Below, in pieces: positions 21,754-30,075 of a stretch of DNA of 64,000 nt. The DNA comes from Nematostella vectensis (lineage: Eukaryota > Cnidaria > Anthozoa > Actiniaria > Edwardsiidae). The stretch covers positions 6,554,627 through 6,618,626 of the forward strand of contig NC_064048.1 in assembly GCF_932526225.1 (NCBI RefSeq). Direction: 5' to 3'. The position numbers were made by a program, and so were the translations under genes. Position 1 is the stretch's first letter. Each line of letters starts with the position of its first letter. The notes beneath the pieces were generated by a model, which searched no databases, was not told the origin of the DNA, and worked only from the letters and a program-made list of their open reading frames with translations.

Positions 21754-22341
21754 CTACTCTGGGATGGCGGGCTCGACACTGTCCGCGGCTGCTACCTCGT
21801 GTTGGCTCCGCGCGTCAGCGCTTGCTGTTCCGTTGTCGGCACAACAGTCCACATGACGCGCTATGTGTAACACCCCGGCGGCTAAAGCCATCAAATGGCC
21901 GTAGCGTAGAGACAGGCTTCCGCACAATGTGCGGAGCTCGTTGTTGATGATGTAGTCGGACACTAGGTCATTGTGAAGATCGACCACACTGTCTATCGGC
22001 AGCGCCATGCCTACTAGCTTGGTCGTAAGCTTCAGAAAGCTGTCTGCCAGGGCGTCTGTAGTCCGGCTGGCTATAGCGGTCTCGTATCGCCTCTCGTACT
22101 TCCTCACCTCCTCGGCGCTCATGCGTTTGACGTCATCGTGAGTCAGCGCCTTGCCTACCATTTCTCTCGACTTCCCCGAGGCTACGAGAATCGCGAGTTT
22201 CTCCCTCGCGTCTGCTATCCCAGTTTGCTCACCTCAGGTTGCCGTCCCGGCAGGATGCGTCGAGCAGTCCAACGACTCGACGGCCGGGTGGCCTGCGGCG
22301 TCCCCCTCAAGAAGACTCTCAAAGTATTCGTCGCTTATCAT
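21754..22341 (-). pseudogene. Polinton structural-type protein with one in-frame stop
   Basis: An ATG at 22,341 starts 35 codons (MISDEYFESLLEGD...) that end in TGA (22,234-22,236). The same frame then runs on unbroken to 21,754. The part after the stop includes ASGKSREMVGKALTHDDVKR and a hydrophobic helix (YGHLMALAAGVLHIA). The single stop looks like a nonsense mutation, though readthrough is not excluded. An internal ATG at 22,161 would give 135 residues. Similar short proteins sit next to capsid genes in other cnidarian Polintons; their function is unknown. Confidence 0.55.
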
Positions 22342-22383
22342 GCCGTGGCTAAGGTGCACATACGTTATGCCCTAGGGCGGTGG

Positions 22384-22999
22384 TTACCGTTCAACTAGGG
22401 CGATGGTATAAGGGTGACGCAAGCAAAACTCTAACTTCGAGAACGTTTTCGTCTTGAGGGCCTTCGTGTACTCTTTCATCTTCTCCTCTGAAAGCTCCGC
22501 GCCGTAGTCATGCAGGATAGCTTTCATGTCCGCCTTGCTCGGGGTATAGAAGACCACCAGGGCCGCGATGTTCTCGCGGAACGGCTTCGTGATGCTGGTG
22601 AGCTGCTGCGTGATCACCCACACGCTGATACCCAAGTGGCGCGCGCTGAACGCCAAGTTGACGAGCTGGTCAGAGCGCCTCTTTACGTCTTTCGAGGCCG
22701 CACAGTCGTCGAGTATGATTAGCGTCTTAGTGCCTTCGAAGAGAACGGAGACAAACCTCAGCAGCATGTCGATCCGACCCGCCTCAGGTGCGATGACAAA
22801 CAGACGATTGTCGCCCTCGCCGAAGCCATCGTATGTTTTGTTGTAGACAAAGGTAGGGCACACGAGTACGATGTAGTCAAACCTGCCCCGGAAAGGGCCG
22901 CGCAGTCGGTCCACTACGAATTGGGTCTTCCCGCATGACGTCGGGCCCACGGTGAGAGCGTTAAATGGGACGTTTAACGCTCCGGCGTATGTGCTCAGT
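22384..22999 (-). CDS. FtsK/HerA-type (A32-like) DNA packaging ATPase
   Basis: The P-loop GPTSCGKTQ is the Walker A motif and TLIILDDC is Walker B. A following ITQQLTSI resembles the sensor region of A32-like packaging ATPases. The protein would pump DNA into capsids. No in-frame ATG exists upstream of the P-loop: from a TAG inside the capsid gene the frame has only CTG or GTG as possible starts, and the expected N-terminal lead-in (NVPFNALTVGP) is present. The frame overlaps the end of the capsid gene in another register. Either translation starts at a non-AUG codon or the ATG has been lost. The annotated upstream limit is approximate. Confidence 0.75.
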
Positions 23000-24260
23000 A
23001 TTGTATGGACTCTAGCTGTCTGTTCATAAGGTTCATCTGGGCGTCGGCCACTACAAACACGTGACAGTTTACGCTACCCGAGCCGCCTGCCATGCGTTTT
23101 ATCTCGAGGTGCACGCCGTCGCGGGTATTGACCAATCGGAGACCACCCCCATGGATGGCGCTGTCGTCCGTCGTTCGAAGGTCGATCCACAGAGCAAATT
23201 TGTTATCGCCATAGAACGACTCGGGGCCGATTGCCGGGGCGGCGGGCGCTCCGCTGTGCCCCCCCGGGGAGGAGCGGACGAACCGCCTTTTCGCCTCCCT
23301 CCAGAAATCCGTGGGGCGCAGGCCCTGGCTGAAGACTTTGTTTGGCGTGCCGTCGATTGTAACGCGAACGCTCTTGATGTCGGGGTACACGAACTTCTCA
23401 GAGTCGCGAGTCCCTGCCGTGTATGGCTCCACGAAGAGGAGCAGCAGACCACTCATAGACCTTCGCGGCAGGTTGACACTCTCATTGATTATGCTGTCCG
23501 TCCCTTTGCTAATCACGAAGGTCTTGTGAAGGTTCACTTGCTCGTAGAAGAACGTTGTGCCGTTGTGGTAGGCGGCGGCTGCAGACCGGGCGAGGTTGTC
23601 GTCCCTCAGGCTTTCGTTCTCCAGCTCTAGATTTTTGATGCTATAGGATAATTTGGTGGCATCAGTTCCGACTACTACCTGGTCAGCCGATGCGAACGGG
23701 ATCTCGAAGAGCAGCGCCTCGGAGAGCGCCCTTGGGTATATCACGCCGTGGTCCGTCAGCAGAGAATGGTCTAGCGGGATGGTGTACCTCGCCCCGTGGG
23801 TGGCGCTTAGAGCGTTCTCCTTGGCGTTACTGGTCGCCTTATCGCCAGCCTTGGAGCGAAGCTTGCCCATGTTTTCCGACTGTATACCCTGCTCCAGGCG
23901 GTCCTCTCTCTCGACCTTGGACAGGTAAAGCTCCTCATACGTCTTGAAGACGTCGTAGCGGTTGGTGTCCTGGAGCGTTTCTCCTGCAAACGTGATTTTC
24001 AGGCGGCTCACGAGATTTCGGCCGACGTTGTTCACGACGGTATTATTCGCATGGCCTGAGACGGAGAGTTCGAGACCGACCCTCAAGGAGCCAGGCACGA
24101 GCGTGACGCCTTCCGACAGCTTTGGGATCTCCACATATAGCGTCTCCTCTGGGGAGGCCGTCGACGGGTTGAGAGTGACCCGGTGAACAGTTCTCTCGGC
24201 TTTCAACCCCAGAGGGATTCTGGGTGTTCGCTGGGGGTCGAGTTTATCGCTGACTGACAT
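22995..24260 (-). CDS. Major capsid protein candidate (double jelly-roll type)
   Basis: An unbroken frame of 421 residues starts at an ATG. It is rich in short beta-prone segments, opening with RIPLGLKAERTVHRVTL. A mid-C-terminal block has KSVRVTIDGTPNKVF..GL followed by an aromatic/basic stretch (DFWREAKRRF) and then FYGDNKFALWIDLRTTDD. This pattern and its place next to the packaging ATPase match Polinton/adintovirus major capsid proteins. It is somewhat short for the family. The assignment is by motif and context; a structure prediction would decide. A CGTATACGCGTATGC segment lies directly upstream of its start. Confidence 0.62.
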   Translation of the reverse strand: MSVSDKLDPQRTPRIPLGLKAERTVHRVTLNPSTASPEETLYVEIPKLSEGVTLVPGSLRVGLELSVSGHANNTVVNNVGRNLVSRLKITFAGETLQDTNRYDVFKTYEELYLSKVEREDRLEQGIQSENMGKLRSKAGDKATSNAKENALSATHGARYTIPLDHSLLTDHGVIYPRALSEALLFEIPFASADQVVVGTDATKLSYSIKNLELENESLRDDNLARSAAAAYHNGTTFFYEQVNLHKTFVISKGTDSIINESVNLPRRSMSGLLLLFVEPYTAGTRDSEKFVYPDIKSVRVTIDGTPNKVFSQGLRPTDFWREAKRRFVRSSPGGHSGAPAAPAIGPESFYGDNKFALWIDLRTTDDSAIHGGGLRLVNTRDGVHLEIKRMAGGSGSVNCHVFVVADAQMNLMNRQLESIQY

Positions 24261-24312
24261 CGTATACGCGTATGCACATAAAGTACGAAGTCGCGTGGCT
24301 ATGGTGCGGACT

Positions 24313-24328
24313 GTTAGACATGTCTAAC
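24313..24328. promoter_or_regulatory. 16-bp perfect palindrome in a divergent promoter
   Basis: GTTAGACATGTCTAAC lies between the divergent starts of the capsid gene (24,260, minus) and the next plus-strand gene (24,359). A shorter GTTAGACTAAC occurs at 19,223-19,233. It is a candidate site for a dimeric regulator. Confidence 0.45.
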
Positions 24329-24358
24329 ATAGCATAGCATGAGTTATGCGCGCGCATC

Positions 24359-25499
24359 ATGGGTGATGTTGACGTTGACATTGACGATGCCTTGCCGGGT
24401 GCGTCCGCCGATCGCGGGGTGGGGGACGACGAGACGACGCCCTTTATCCCGTTCGACCCCGACGATGGGGAGTCGATCCCAATGACGAGCACGTCGTCGC
24501 GTACGCATGCTGCGCATAGGACGGTTACTCGAAGCGCAACGCAAACCGCCGGAACGGCAAGTGCTGAAACCTCGTTCATCACAGAGGGTGCAGCGACAAG
24601 ATTCGGTCTCCAGTTCCTCAGGGAGGAATACCCAAACCTTAACGAGAATCTGCTACAGTTCCAGTCAGACCGGAGGGGGAAGACGCTAATACGGGTTCGC
24701 AACATCGACAAAGGAGGTTGGTCTAAACCAAGACAGTTGTTCAACGAGGACGGGGGCGTCCGACAGGACGTTGCAAATCTGAGAGGCTTCAAGCTGGCGA
24801 TGGGGTCCGTGGCAGAGGTAGACGCGGTCATCCAGGAGAACACAGAACGGATCCAAGAGCTGCAAGGGGTGGTAGCCACAGACAGGGAGACCATAGACGA
24901 CCCTAACTCGTCAGAGAGTAGCCGCCAAGAGGCCCGTGAGCGAGATTGACGAACTAGAACGCGAAAACCGAGAGCTCGAAAACCAAAAGCCGCTAAGAGA
25001 GCGCATCAAAGCCATCTTCAAAAAGTACGGCTTTACCGTCACCGCTATCGGGTTGGCCGTAGCGAAGACGATCGCGGCCATTGTGACGTCGCTCGGCAAG
25101 TCGCTCTCCTCCGTGGCCAGAGGGGTCGGTAACGGGCTTAAGGCCATCGGTAAAAAGCTGGGCGAACTTCTCCCCGGGCTAGTAGGCAGCATCGCGAACT
25201 TCGTGTTTAAGGCTGCAGGGGAAGCGGTGAAATTCCTTGGCGAAAATGCGTGGCTGCTCATTCTAGCCGTAGCCGCGTTCTTGGTTCGTCGAATGCAAAG
25301 CAGTCATCAGAACAAGTATTACGCCGCGGCCACCACGAGCACCGACAACCCCACCTTGAGGGCGGTGTGGTCACTTTTCTCGCCCGACAGGGTAGGGGCC
25401 GCGCCCTCCGCGTGCACTTTCGCAGGGGTGCTTTGCCGCCGGGGCGGCGCGTGGTCAGTCGCGTGTTGCACCCTAGGATGCCCACCGGCCATGTTATGA
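24359..25499 (+). pseudogene. Coiled-coil and transmembrane Polinton protein, frameshifted
   Basis: The first frame (ATG at 24,359, 196 residues) has an acidic N-terminus, a RFGLQFLREEYPNL block and a C-terminal Glu/Gln-rich coiled coil ending in SSRQEARERD and TGA at 24,947-24,949. The next frame (+1) continues the same coiled coil (SEIDELERENRELENQ) without a start of its own, then LRERIKAIFKKYGFTV, glycine-rich hydrophobic helices and a final membrane segment (AWLLILAVAAFLVRR). The two parts clearly form one protein. The shift may be a mutation or programmed frameshifting. The open frame runs ~180 bp into the convergent gene at 25,319, so the natural stop may also be lost. Confidence 0.6.
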
Positions 25500-26774
25500 G
25501 CACCGACTGGCTTTGTCTCGGTGTTGATCGCGTTTGCGCCGAGCTTCATGGAGTCCGTGGCTTTCTGCAGCTTATTGTTGTAGCCCACGATGCTTTGCGT
25601 GTTTATCACCAGATCGCTCGGCATCAGCCACACTCCTGGTGCAACCGCAAGACTCAGTCTCACCTTGGCCTCCTGCACGGCTAACTGGTACCTTTGCACG
25701 CTTTGAGCGATGTCGTTTTCTATGATCGCGTCTTCGAGCAGCTCCGTGAACTCCGCCTGCGCCTCCATGGCCGGTGGGCCCCCTGCGATGAAGGAACGGA
25801 CGTTTACCTGCGCGCCAAGCACTGTGTAGACGAACTCCTCGACCGAGCGGTCGAGTCTCCCTAGCCCTGCTTTTGTCAGCCCCTCGCCTTTGGGAGGCGC
25901 AAACCAGCTATATTGCACGCCCCCGTGGTCGTCGTTGCGTATGTAACCCACCTGCTTCCCACTATTGTACGTCCCACCTTCGTCGCTAAACAGATTGAGG
26001 GGGCTCGGGTACTCGTCCGCCGCCGTGTCGTAACCACGGATCACGTGCACGTTGCGAAACCCCTCCCCCGGGTAGAACACAAACACATCGCCTAGCCCAT
26101 GGTTCCGCCAGCCTTTCCATCGGAAGTCCGGCTTACGCGGCAAACCGAACTCTATGCATAGACGCTTGAAAGCGGCCTTCTTGTAGGGGTTACCTTTTTG
26201 CGTGAACGGGTTGTCGCCAGGCAGGGGGACGCCTAGCTCGTAGAGTATCATCCGGGTGGTAAAGTAGGCGTGAAACCTTAGAAATCCCCTGATAACAGAG
26301 GGGAGCGTGGCGAAAGTGGGGTCAGTTAGGGACACCCCACATCCGGCGGTTGCGCACCAGACCGCAAAGTTGAGTTGCTGTGGCCAGTACCCATAGGAAG
26401 GCTCCGATAGCCACCGGCGAGACTCCTTGGCGGACTTGTGCGTGACTACTGTCTCTTTGAATATGTCTCGGACCCTAGTCAAGAATGATTTGTCCTCAGC
26501 CACGTGTATCTCCAGCTGCGTGAGTAGTGGGGTGATGTCTGAGGCCGTGCTCTCCACGGGGGTCGCGGGTACAGCGTAGAGCAGCTTTTGCGCGAGGGTC
26601 AGAGACCTAGGGAAACCTAGGGAAACCTAGGGAAACCGGTTTTTTGGCTTGTTCGGCTATAGCGTGTTTGATATGTTCGGCTATAGAGGCTCCCGCAGCA
26701 ACTGCCGCCTTCTTCGTCTCCTCCTCCTTCCTTCGGGGGACCTCGTTCAGTATCTGCCAGCCTTCACAATCCAT
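25319..26774 (-). pseudogene. Conserved Polinton protein of unknown function, frame broken by a 10-bp repeat
   Basis: The main open part (412 residues from 26,557) has YGYWPQQLNFAVWCATAGCG, NPYKKAAFKRLC.EFGL, NHGLGDVFVFY, FSDEGG and AQVNVRSF blocks and a C-terminal hydrophobic tail. It looks like a long virion-associated protein found in cnidarian Polintons. Its first codon there is GTG, and the true N-terminus appears to be the ATG at 26,774 (MDCEGWQILNEV). Between them lie three copies of a 10-bp unit (CCTAGGGAAA on the plus strand, near 26,607-26,637). Because 10 is not a multiple of 3, the copy number decides the frame, and with three units the reading frame is broken. The start lies 30 bp from the divergent gene at 26,805. 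Confidence 0.6.
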
Positions 26775-26804
26775 GCTCAGCCCTATTAAACACGAAGGCG
26801 GGCT

Positions 26805-27506
26805 ATGTTCAACACAATGGTGGTCCTACATGCTGAGTTCACCGGAGGTGAACTGACGCTCTTCTTCGGGCAGCCGATAAGGCGCCCGCGCTTTGTGGCG
26901 CTCCGGCAGTGCTCGCTGTTTAACAGCTGGTATAATCTCGGGCGAGAGCAGCAGATAACGACTACAGACTCCCTCCCGACCCTCGCTACTCTGCCAGCCG
27001 GGCACCACACGGCCGAGTCCATCATGGAAACGATCAACCACGCTAAAAGCCAGATTCTGACCGTGAAGCTGGATCCCCTCACCGGGAAGATCGTGCTCGT
27101 GTCCACAAGCATTGTGTTCCTGAACGCCGAGCTTTGCGCACTATTTGGCCTAGAGGCTAAAGACGATCAGATGGGGGGGGGGGGGGGGGGGCGGGGCCTC
27201 GTACTGCCCGTGGGGGATCCCCCACTTGAGGTGACTTTGTCGAAAATAGAGGCCATCTACATCTTCTGCGATATCGTAGACCGCACGAAATGCTTCGCCT
27301 TAGACAAACCTTCAAACGTTCTCGCTTGCTTAGAAACCCGCGGGAGGCCGCACGAGAAAGTCGTCTATGGGCCCGACACCCCCATTTGTGTCGCAGCGTC
27401 TTCCTCTGAGTTTGTCTCGAGTATCCGAATATGGGTCAGGGATGACCGCGGTAGACGGGTGGACTTTAAGGGCAGGCCTGTTCGCCTCGTATTAGAGCTA
27501 ACCTAG
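26805..27506 (+). CDS. Minor capsid (penton-like) protein candidate
   Basis: An open frame of 233 residues. After the N-terminal TGGELTLFFGQPI, RRPRFVALRQCSLFNSWYNL and the C-terminal IYIFCDIVDR and KVVYGP blocks give a beta-rich single-jelly-roll-like pattern. Genes of this size beside the capsid gene in Polintons are thought to encode the penton. A run of 19 G (27,173-27,191) encodes six Gly codons and leaves the frame open only at this length. ATG codons at residues 1 and 5 are both possible starts. Confidence 0.5.
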   Translation: MFNTMVVLHAEFTGGELTLFFGQPIRRPRFVALRQCSLFNSWYNLGREQQITTTDSLPTLATLPAGHHTAESIMETINHAKSQILTVKLDPLTGKIVLVSTSIVFLNAELCALFGLEAKDDQMGGGGGGRGLVLPVGDPPLEVTLSKIEAIYIFCDIVDRTKCFALDKPSNVLACLETRGRPHEKVVYGPDTPICVAASSSEFVSSIRIWVRDDRGRRVDFKGRPVRLVLELT

Positions 27507-27522
27507 GCCCGACATAGCAGGC

Positions 27523-28200
27523 ATGGCGAACAGCGACGTTAGCAGCGGTGGCATATCCATATATCCCCCGCTCCCCAGTGCCCACCCCCCGCAAACGCCT
27601 ACCGCTCCGGCAAGCACCGGCGGTGACGCGCAAAGTTTCCGACTCCAGGTAATACGTGACACTCAGGCGGTTCTAGACAATGAGATAACGCATTATCGAC
27701 AGGTGCGGAAAAAGTATAAGCGCGCCTTCGCCGTTACCCATGCTGTGTCTGTGGCGTCCGGCATCGCTGCAGGGGCGCTTTCCGGCGCCGGGCTGGGAGC
27801 CTCTTTGAGTGGGATAGGGGTTCTGATCGGCGCTCCGCTGGCAGGGGTCGCTGGGCTGGTCGGTGTCGTGGGCGCGGGCGCGGGGGTGGTCTCTAGGGGT
27901 CTTACGAGCAAGGTGGCTAAACACGAAGACACGATGGTTCTAGCGGAGAGTAAGAAAAACTCGATCAGCGAGCTGGTCTCTAAGGCTCTGCAAGACGGGC
28001 GTATCTCAGACGAAGAGTTTCGGCTAATACTTCAGGAACAAGAGAGATACAACGCGCCCAAGGCCGCTATCAGAGCTCGACACGGCCTCGCACCGCATGA
28101 TAAAAAAAGCGGGAAAGGGCCCTCCCTGGTGGCACGCGAAAGGATGAAAAAGAGACTGCGAAAAATTCGCGATGAGTTCGGGAGCGAGGTGTTCGAGTAG
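27523..28200 (+). CDS. Polinton membrane protein with glycine-rich hairpin helices
   Basis: An open frame of 225 residues. A Pro/Ser/Thr-rich N-terminus is followed by a helical segment (NEITHYRQVRKKYKRAF) and then ~60 residues of Gly/Ala-rich membrane helices (GIAAGALSGAGLGASLSGIG). Then come SKVAKHEDTMVLAESKKN, LQDGRISDEEFRLILQEQER and a basic C-terminus. Such proteins accompany capsid genes in cnidarian Polintons. The role is unknown; pore-forming or membrane-remodelling during particle assembly or entry is only a guess. It lies 16 bp after the penton-like gene on the same strand and is intact. Confidence 0.62.
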   Translation: MANSDVSSGGISIYPPLPSAHPPQTPTAPASTGGDAQSFRLQVIRDTQAVLDNEITHYRQVRKKYKRAFAVTHAVSVASGIAAGALSGAGLGASLSGIGVLIGAPLAGVAGLVGVVGAGAGVVSRGLTSKVAKHEDTMVLAESKKNSISELVSKALQDGRISDEEFRLILQEQERYNAPKAAIRARHGLAPHDKKSGKGPSLVARERMKKRLRKIRDEFGSEVFE

Positions 28201-28364
28201 AACTCAGGTTTAAACGCCACGCAGGCGGCTTCGAACTCACGGCCGAAAAACGATTATTCCACGCTCCGTAGGTTGGCGGCCCTCCTCGTTTTCGCGGCCC
28301 CACCGCTATTTGCCCCAAAAAGTCGTGTACGCGCAAGTCCTTGGGCTTGCACGCGCCCGGCCTA
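28201..28364. other. Interval between the last gene and the right terminal repeat
   Basis: GC-rich with no convincing gene. Confidence 0.4.
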
Positions 28365-28652
28365 CGCCCTAATTATTCATGAACGCGAAACACCTGCAGC
28401 CCTAATTATTATTCGTGCACGCGAAACACCTGCGGCCCTAATTGGTTATTCGTGTACGCGAAATCTATTTTGCCTACATTAACTTTTGCCGATTGTTTAT
28501 GTACGTGAAATCGATTTGGCCTACATTAGCTTTTGCCGATTGTTTATGTACGCGAAACATTATCTGCCTGACATATAGAGACAGGGCTGGGAGGCCCGGA
28601 GGGGGGATCCGGGCCTCCCAGGCCGTTTCATTGAAACTACCCAGTCCCCCCC
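28365..28652 (-). repeat. Right terminal inverted repeat
   Basis: Inverse copy of 15,110-15,402, differing at a few positions and by one base in the terminal G/C run (7 C here against 8 G). It contains the same subterminal units and the hairpin at 28,587-28,621 (stem CTGGGAGGCCCGGA, 7-nt loop). Confidence 0.9.
28587..28621. promoter_or_regulatory. Terminal hairpin, right end
   Basis: A 14-bp perfect stem (28,587-28,600 with 28,608-28,621) around a G-rich loop, mirroring the left end. Confidence 0.7.
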
Positions 28653-28658
28653 GGCGGA
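28653..28658. repeat. Right target-site duplication (GGCGGA)
   Basis: Identical to 15,104-15,109 and directly abutting the right terminus. Confidence 0.8.
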
Positions 28659-28759
28659 ACAATCTAACCTGGGAATATAGGCAAAATTGACAGGCGCAGA
28701 AACAGAGTAGGTACAAACGCGTTGTATGCAGCTTGTAGAATTAGGCTGTAGATATAGGA

Positions 28760-28975
28760 GGTGCATTAAAAAAATAAAAAAAACAATGTACATAAATCTT
28801 TTCCTTTTTATTGGTAAAAATGTTCTGCTTGATGGCCAAATTTTAAAACATTTTTCTCTTATTTCCTCTTACATTCAACTCACCTAAAGCCCACTGTTTG
28901 TTTGTCTGCTTGTATTGCTGAAGCCTTGAGTCCGCCAGATGGTTGTTTTATAAAATTCATCTCCCAAACAACAAG
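28760..28975. pseudogene. 3' flank of the interrupted GPCR copy
   Basis: It resembles 30,195-30,480, with AATGTACATAA then TCTTT, TTTTTATTGG, GCTTGATGG, then TGTTGCTGAA and CCAGATGGTT blocks. It continues the relic at 14,947-15,103 across the Polinton insertion. Confidence 0.5.
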
Positions 28976-29055
28976 ACAAAGAAAACTAATTTCTCATTAA
29001 CCTTTGCCTTGTTAACGCTAAACATTCCCGAAAAAAATGCCCACTTCATTCAAAA

Positions 29056-30069
29056 ATGAATAAAAGCGGAAACAGTACAGCACAGGGAAACACAGATGAA
29101 AACGAAAGTTTTTACAAGGCAACGATCGCGGGCTTGACAGTACTTGGGCTTTTGGCGATCATCGGGAACACCATCAGCCTTGTCATCTTCCTCAAAACGA
29201 AAAGTCTCTGTAGGCGCAGTTCAAACTACCTACTCGTCATACCGTACGTCAATCTGTGCATCGCCGAACTCCTTGTCGGTATCTACTGCTTGTTTCATGC
29301 TATTTGTTCTCTGGGAGCGCAACCCTCATGGCGTATTCATGACGCCTTTGATTTTTTCGTTCTTCGTATTTTGTCTGTCTTTTCAATTTTTTCATCGGTC
29401 AATTTTCTAGTCGCTGTATCGGTAGAGCGTCTTGATGCCGTCCCCTTTCCGTTCTACCACCGCGCAACGGGTAAGACATTTTACGGTCTCCTGATCGGGG
29501 CTCCATTGGCTTCTCGCCGGTATTAGTACAGTGACGGCAGCAGTAGGCCTTTCTACTCCACTCATTCCTTTAAGAATCTTAGATATATACTTCTTCATTT
29601 ACGTCTTCTTAACTCTTTTAATAATATCAGCTGCCTACACTGTCATCATGATCCGATCCAGGGCGAGTCATGTCAATGGACACGGAGCTCGTGAAAGATT
29701 ACGTGATAAGAAGCTTGCCGTCACGCTTCTCATTGTCACGCTGGCGTCACTAGCCACATGGATGCCCTATAGTTGTTATTTGGTCATACTAAGATTAGAT
29801 TTTTTAACTTTTCTGTAAACACGACTCTCCTTTTTCTTCAATATTACAACTCGTGCATTAACATCGTGGTGAACGCCTGCAGAGTTCCTGAGTTCAGAGG
29901 GGCTCTGTTTAGGCATAAGCCTGTCGTTGAGAGGAACGTGCAAGGTAGAGCAGGAGAACGAAATGCAGGAAGATGTCAAGGCGCGCTAGCAGAGCCAATA
30001 GAAATGCACCATATGCAGTGGGAAGAACCTAACCAAATAGACGTGCAATTGAAGGAAAATCCAAATTGA
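29056..30069 (+). pseudogene. Class A GPCR pseudogene (tandem copy)
   Basis: An ATG opens MNKSGNST..., a short glycosylatable N-terminus. TM1 is GLTVLGLLAIIGNTISLVIF and TM2 contains VNLCIAELLVGIY. TM3 ends in VSVERL in place of DRY. An extra base near 29,510 throws the frame off (stop at 29,524-29,526). TM5 and TM6 continue in the next frame (FIYVFLTLLIISAAY; TLASLATWMPYSCYL). A second shift near 29,800 precedes the TM7 codons (YNSCINIVVNACRVPEFRG), with NPxxY reduced to INIVVN. This is a different GPCR subfamily from the gene at 10,302. Two shifts and motif loss argue for a pseudogene. Sequencing error could explain one shift but hardly both and the motif changes. Confidence 0.75.
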
Positions 30070-30075
30070 TTTGAA

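Larger units (their letters stand above)
15110..28652. mobile_element. Polinton/Maverick-type (adintovirus-like) provirus
   Basis: This 13,543-bp element has 6-bp target duplications and ~290-bp inverted termini. It carries integrase, packaging ATPase, capsid and replication genes on both strands, in dense order. It is much richer in G+C than the host DNA on either side. The termini begin with a G-run followed by ACTGGGTAG. Several genes are interrupted (replicase-helicase, and those at 21,754, 24,359 and 25,319), so the copy is not autonomous. The combination of DJR-type capsid genes and a retrovirus-like integrase is diagnostic for Polintons. The PolB-like/SF1 helicase replication gene is not the usual Polinton polymerase. 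Confidence 0.85.

Noticed and set aside
29056-30069. Functional GPCR with introns at the frame changes
   Set aside because: No GT-AG pair would join the frames while keeping the helices; one-base shifts and a lost NPxxY motif fit a pseudogene better.
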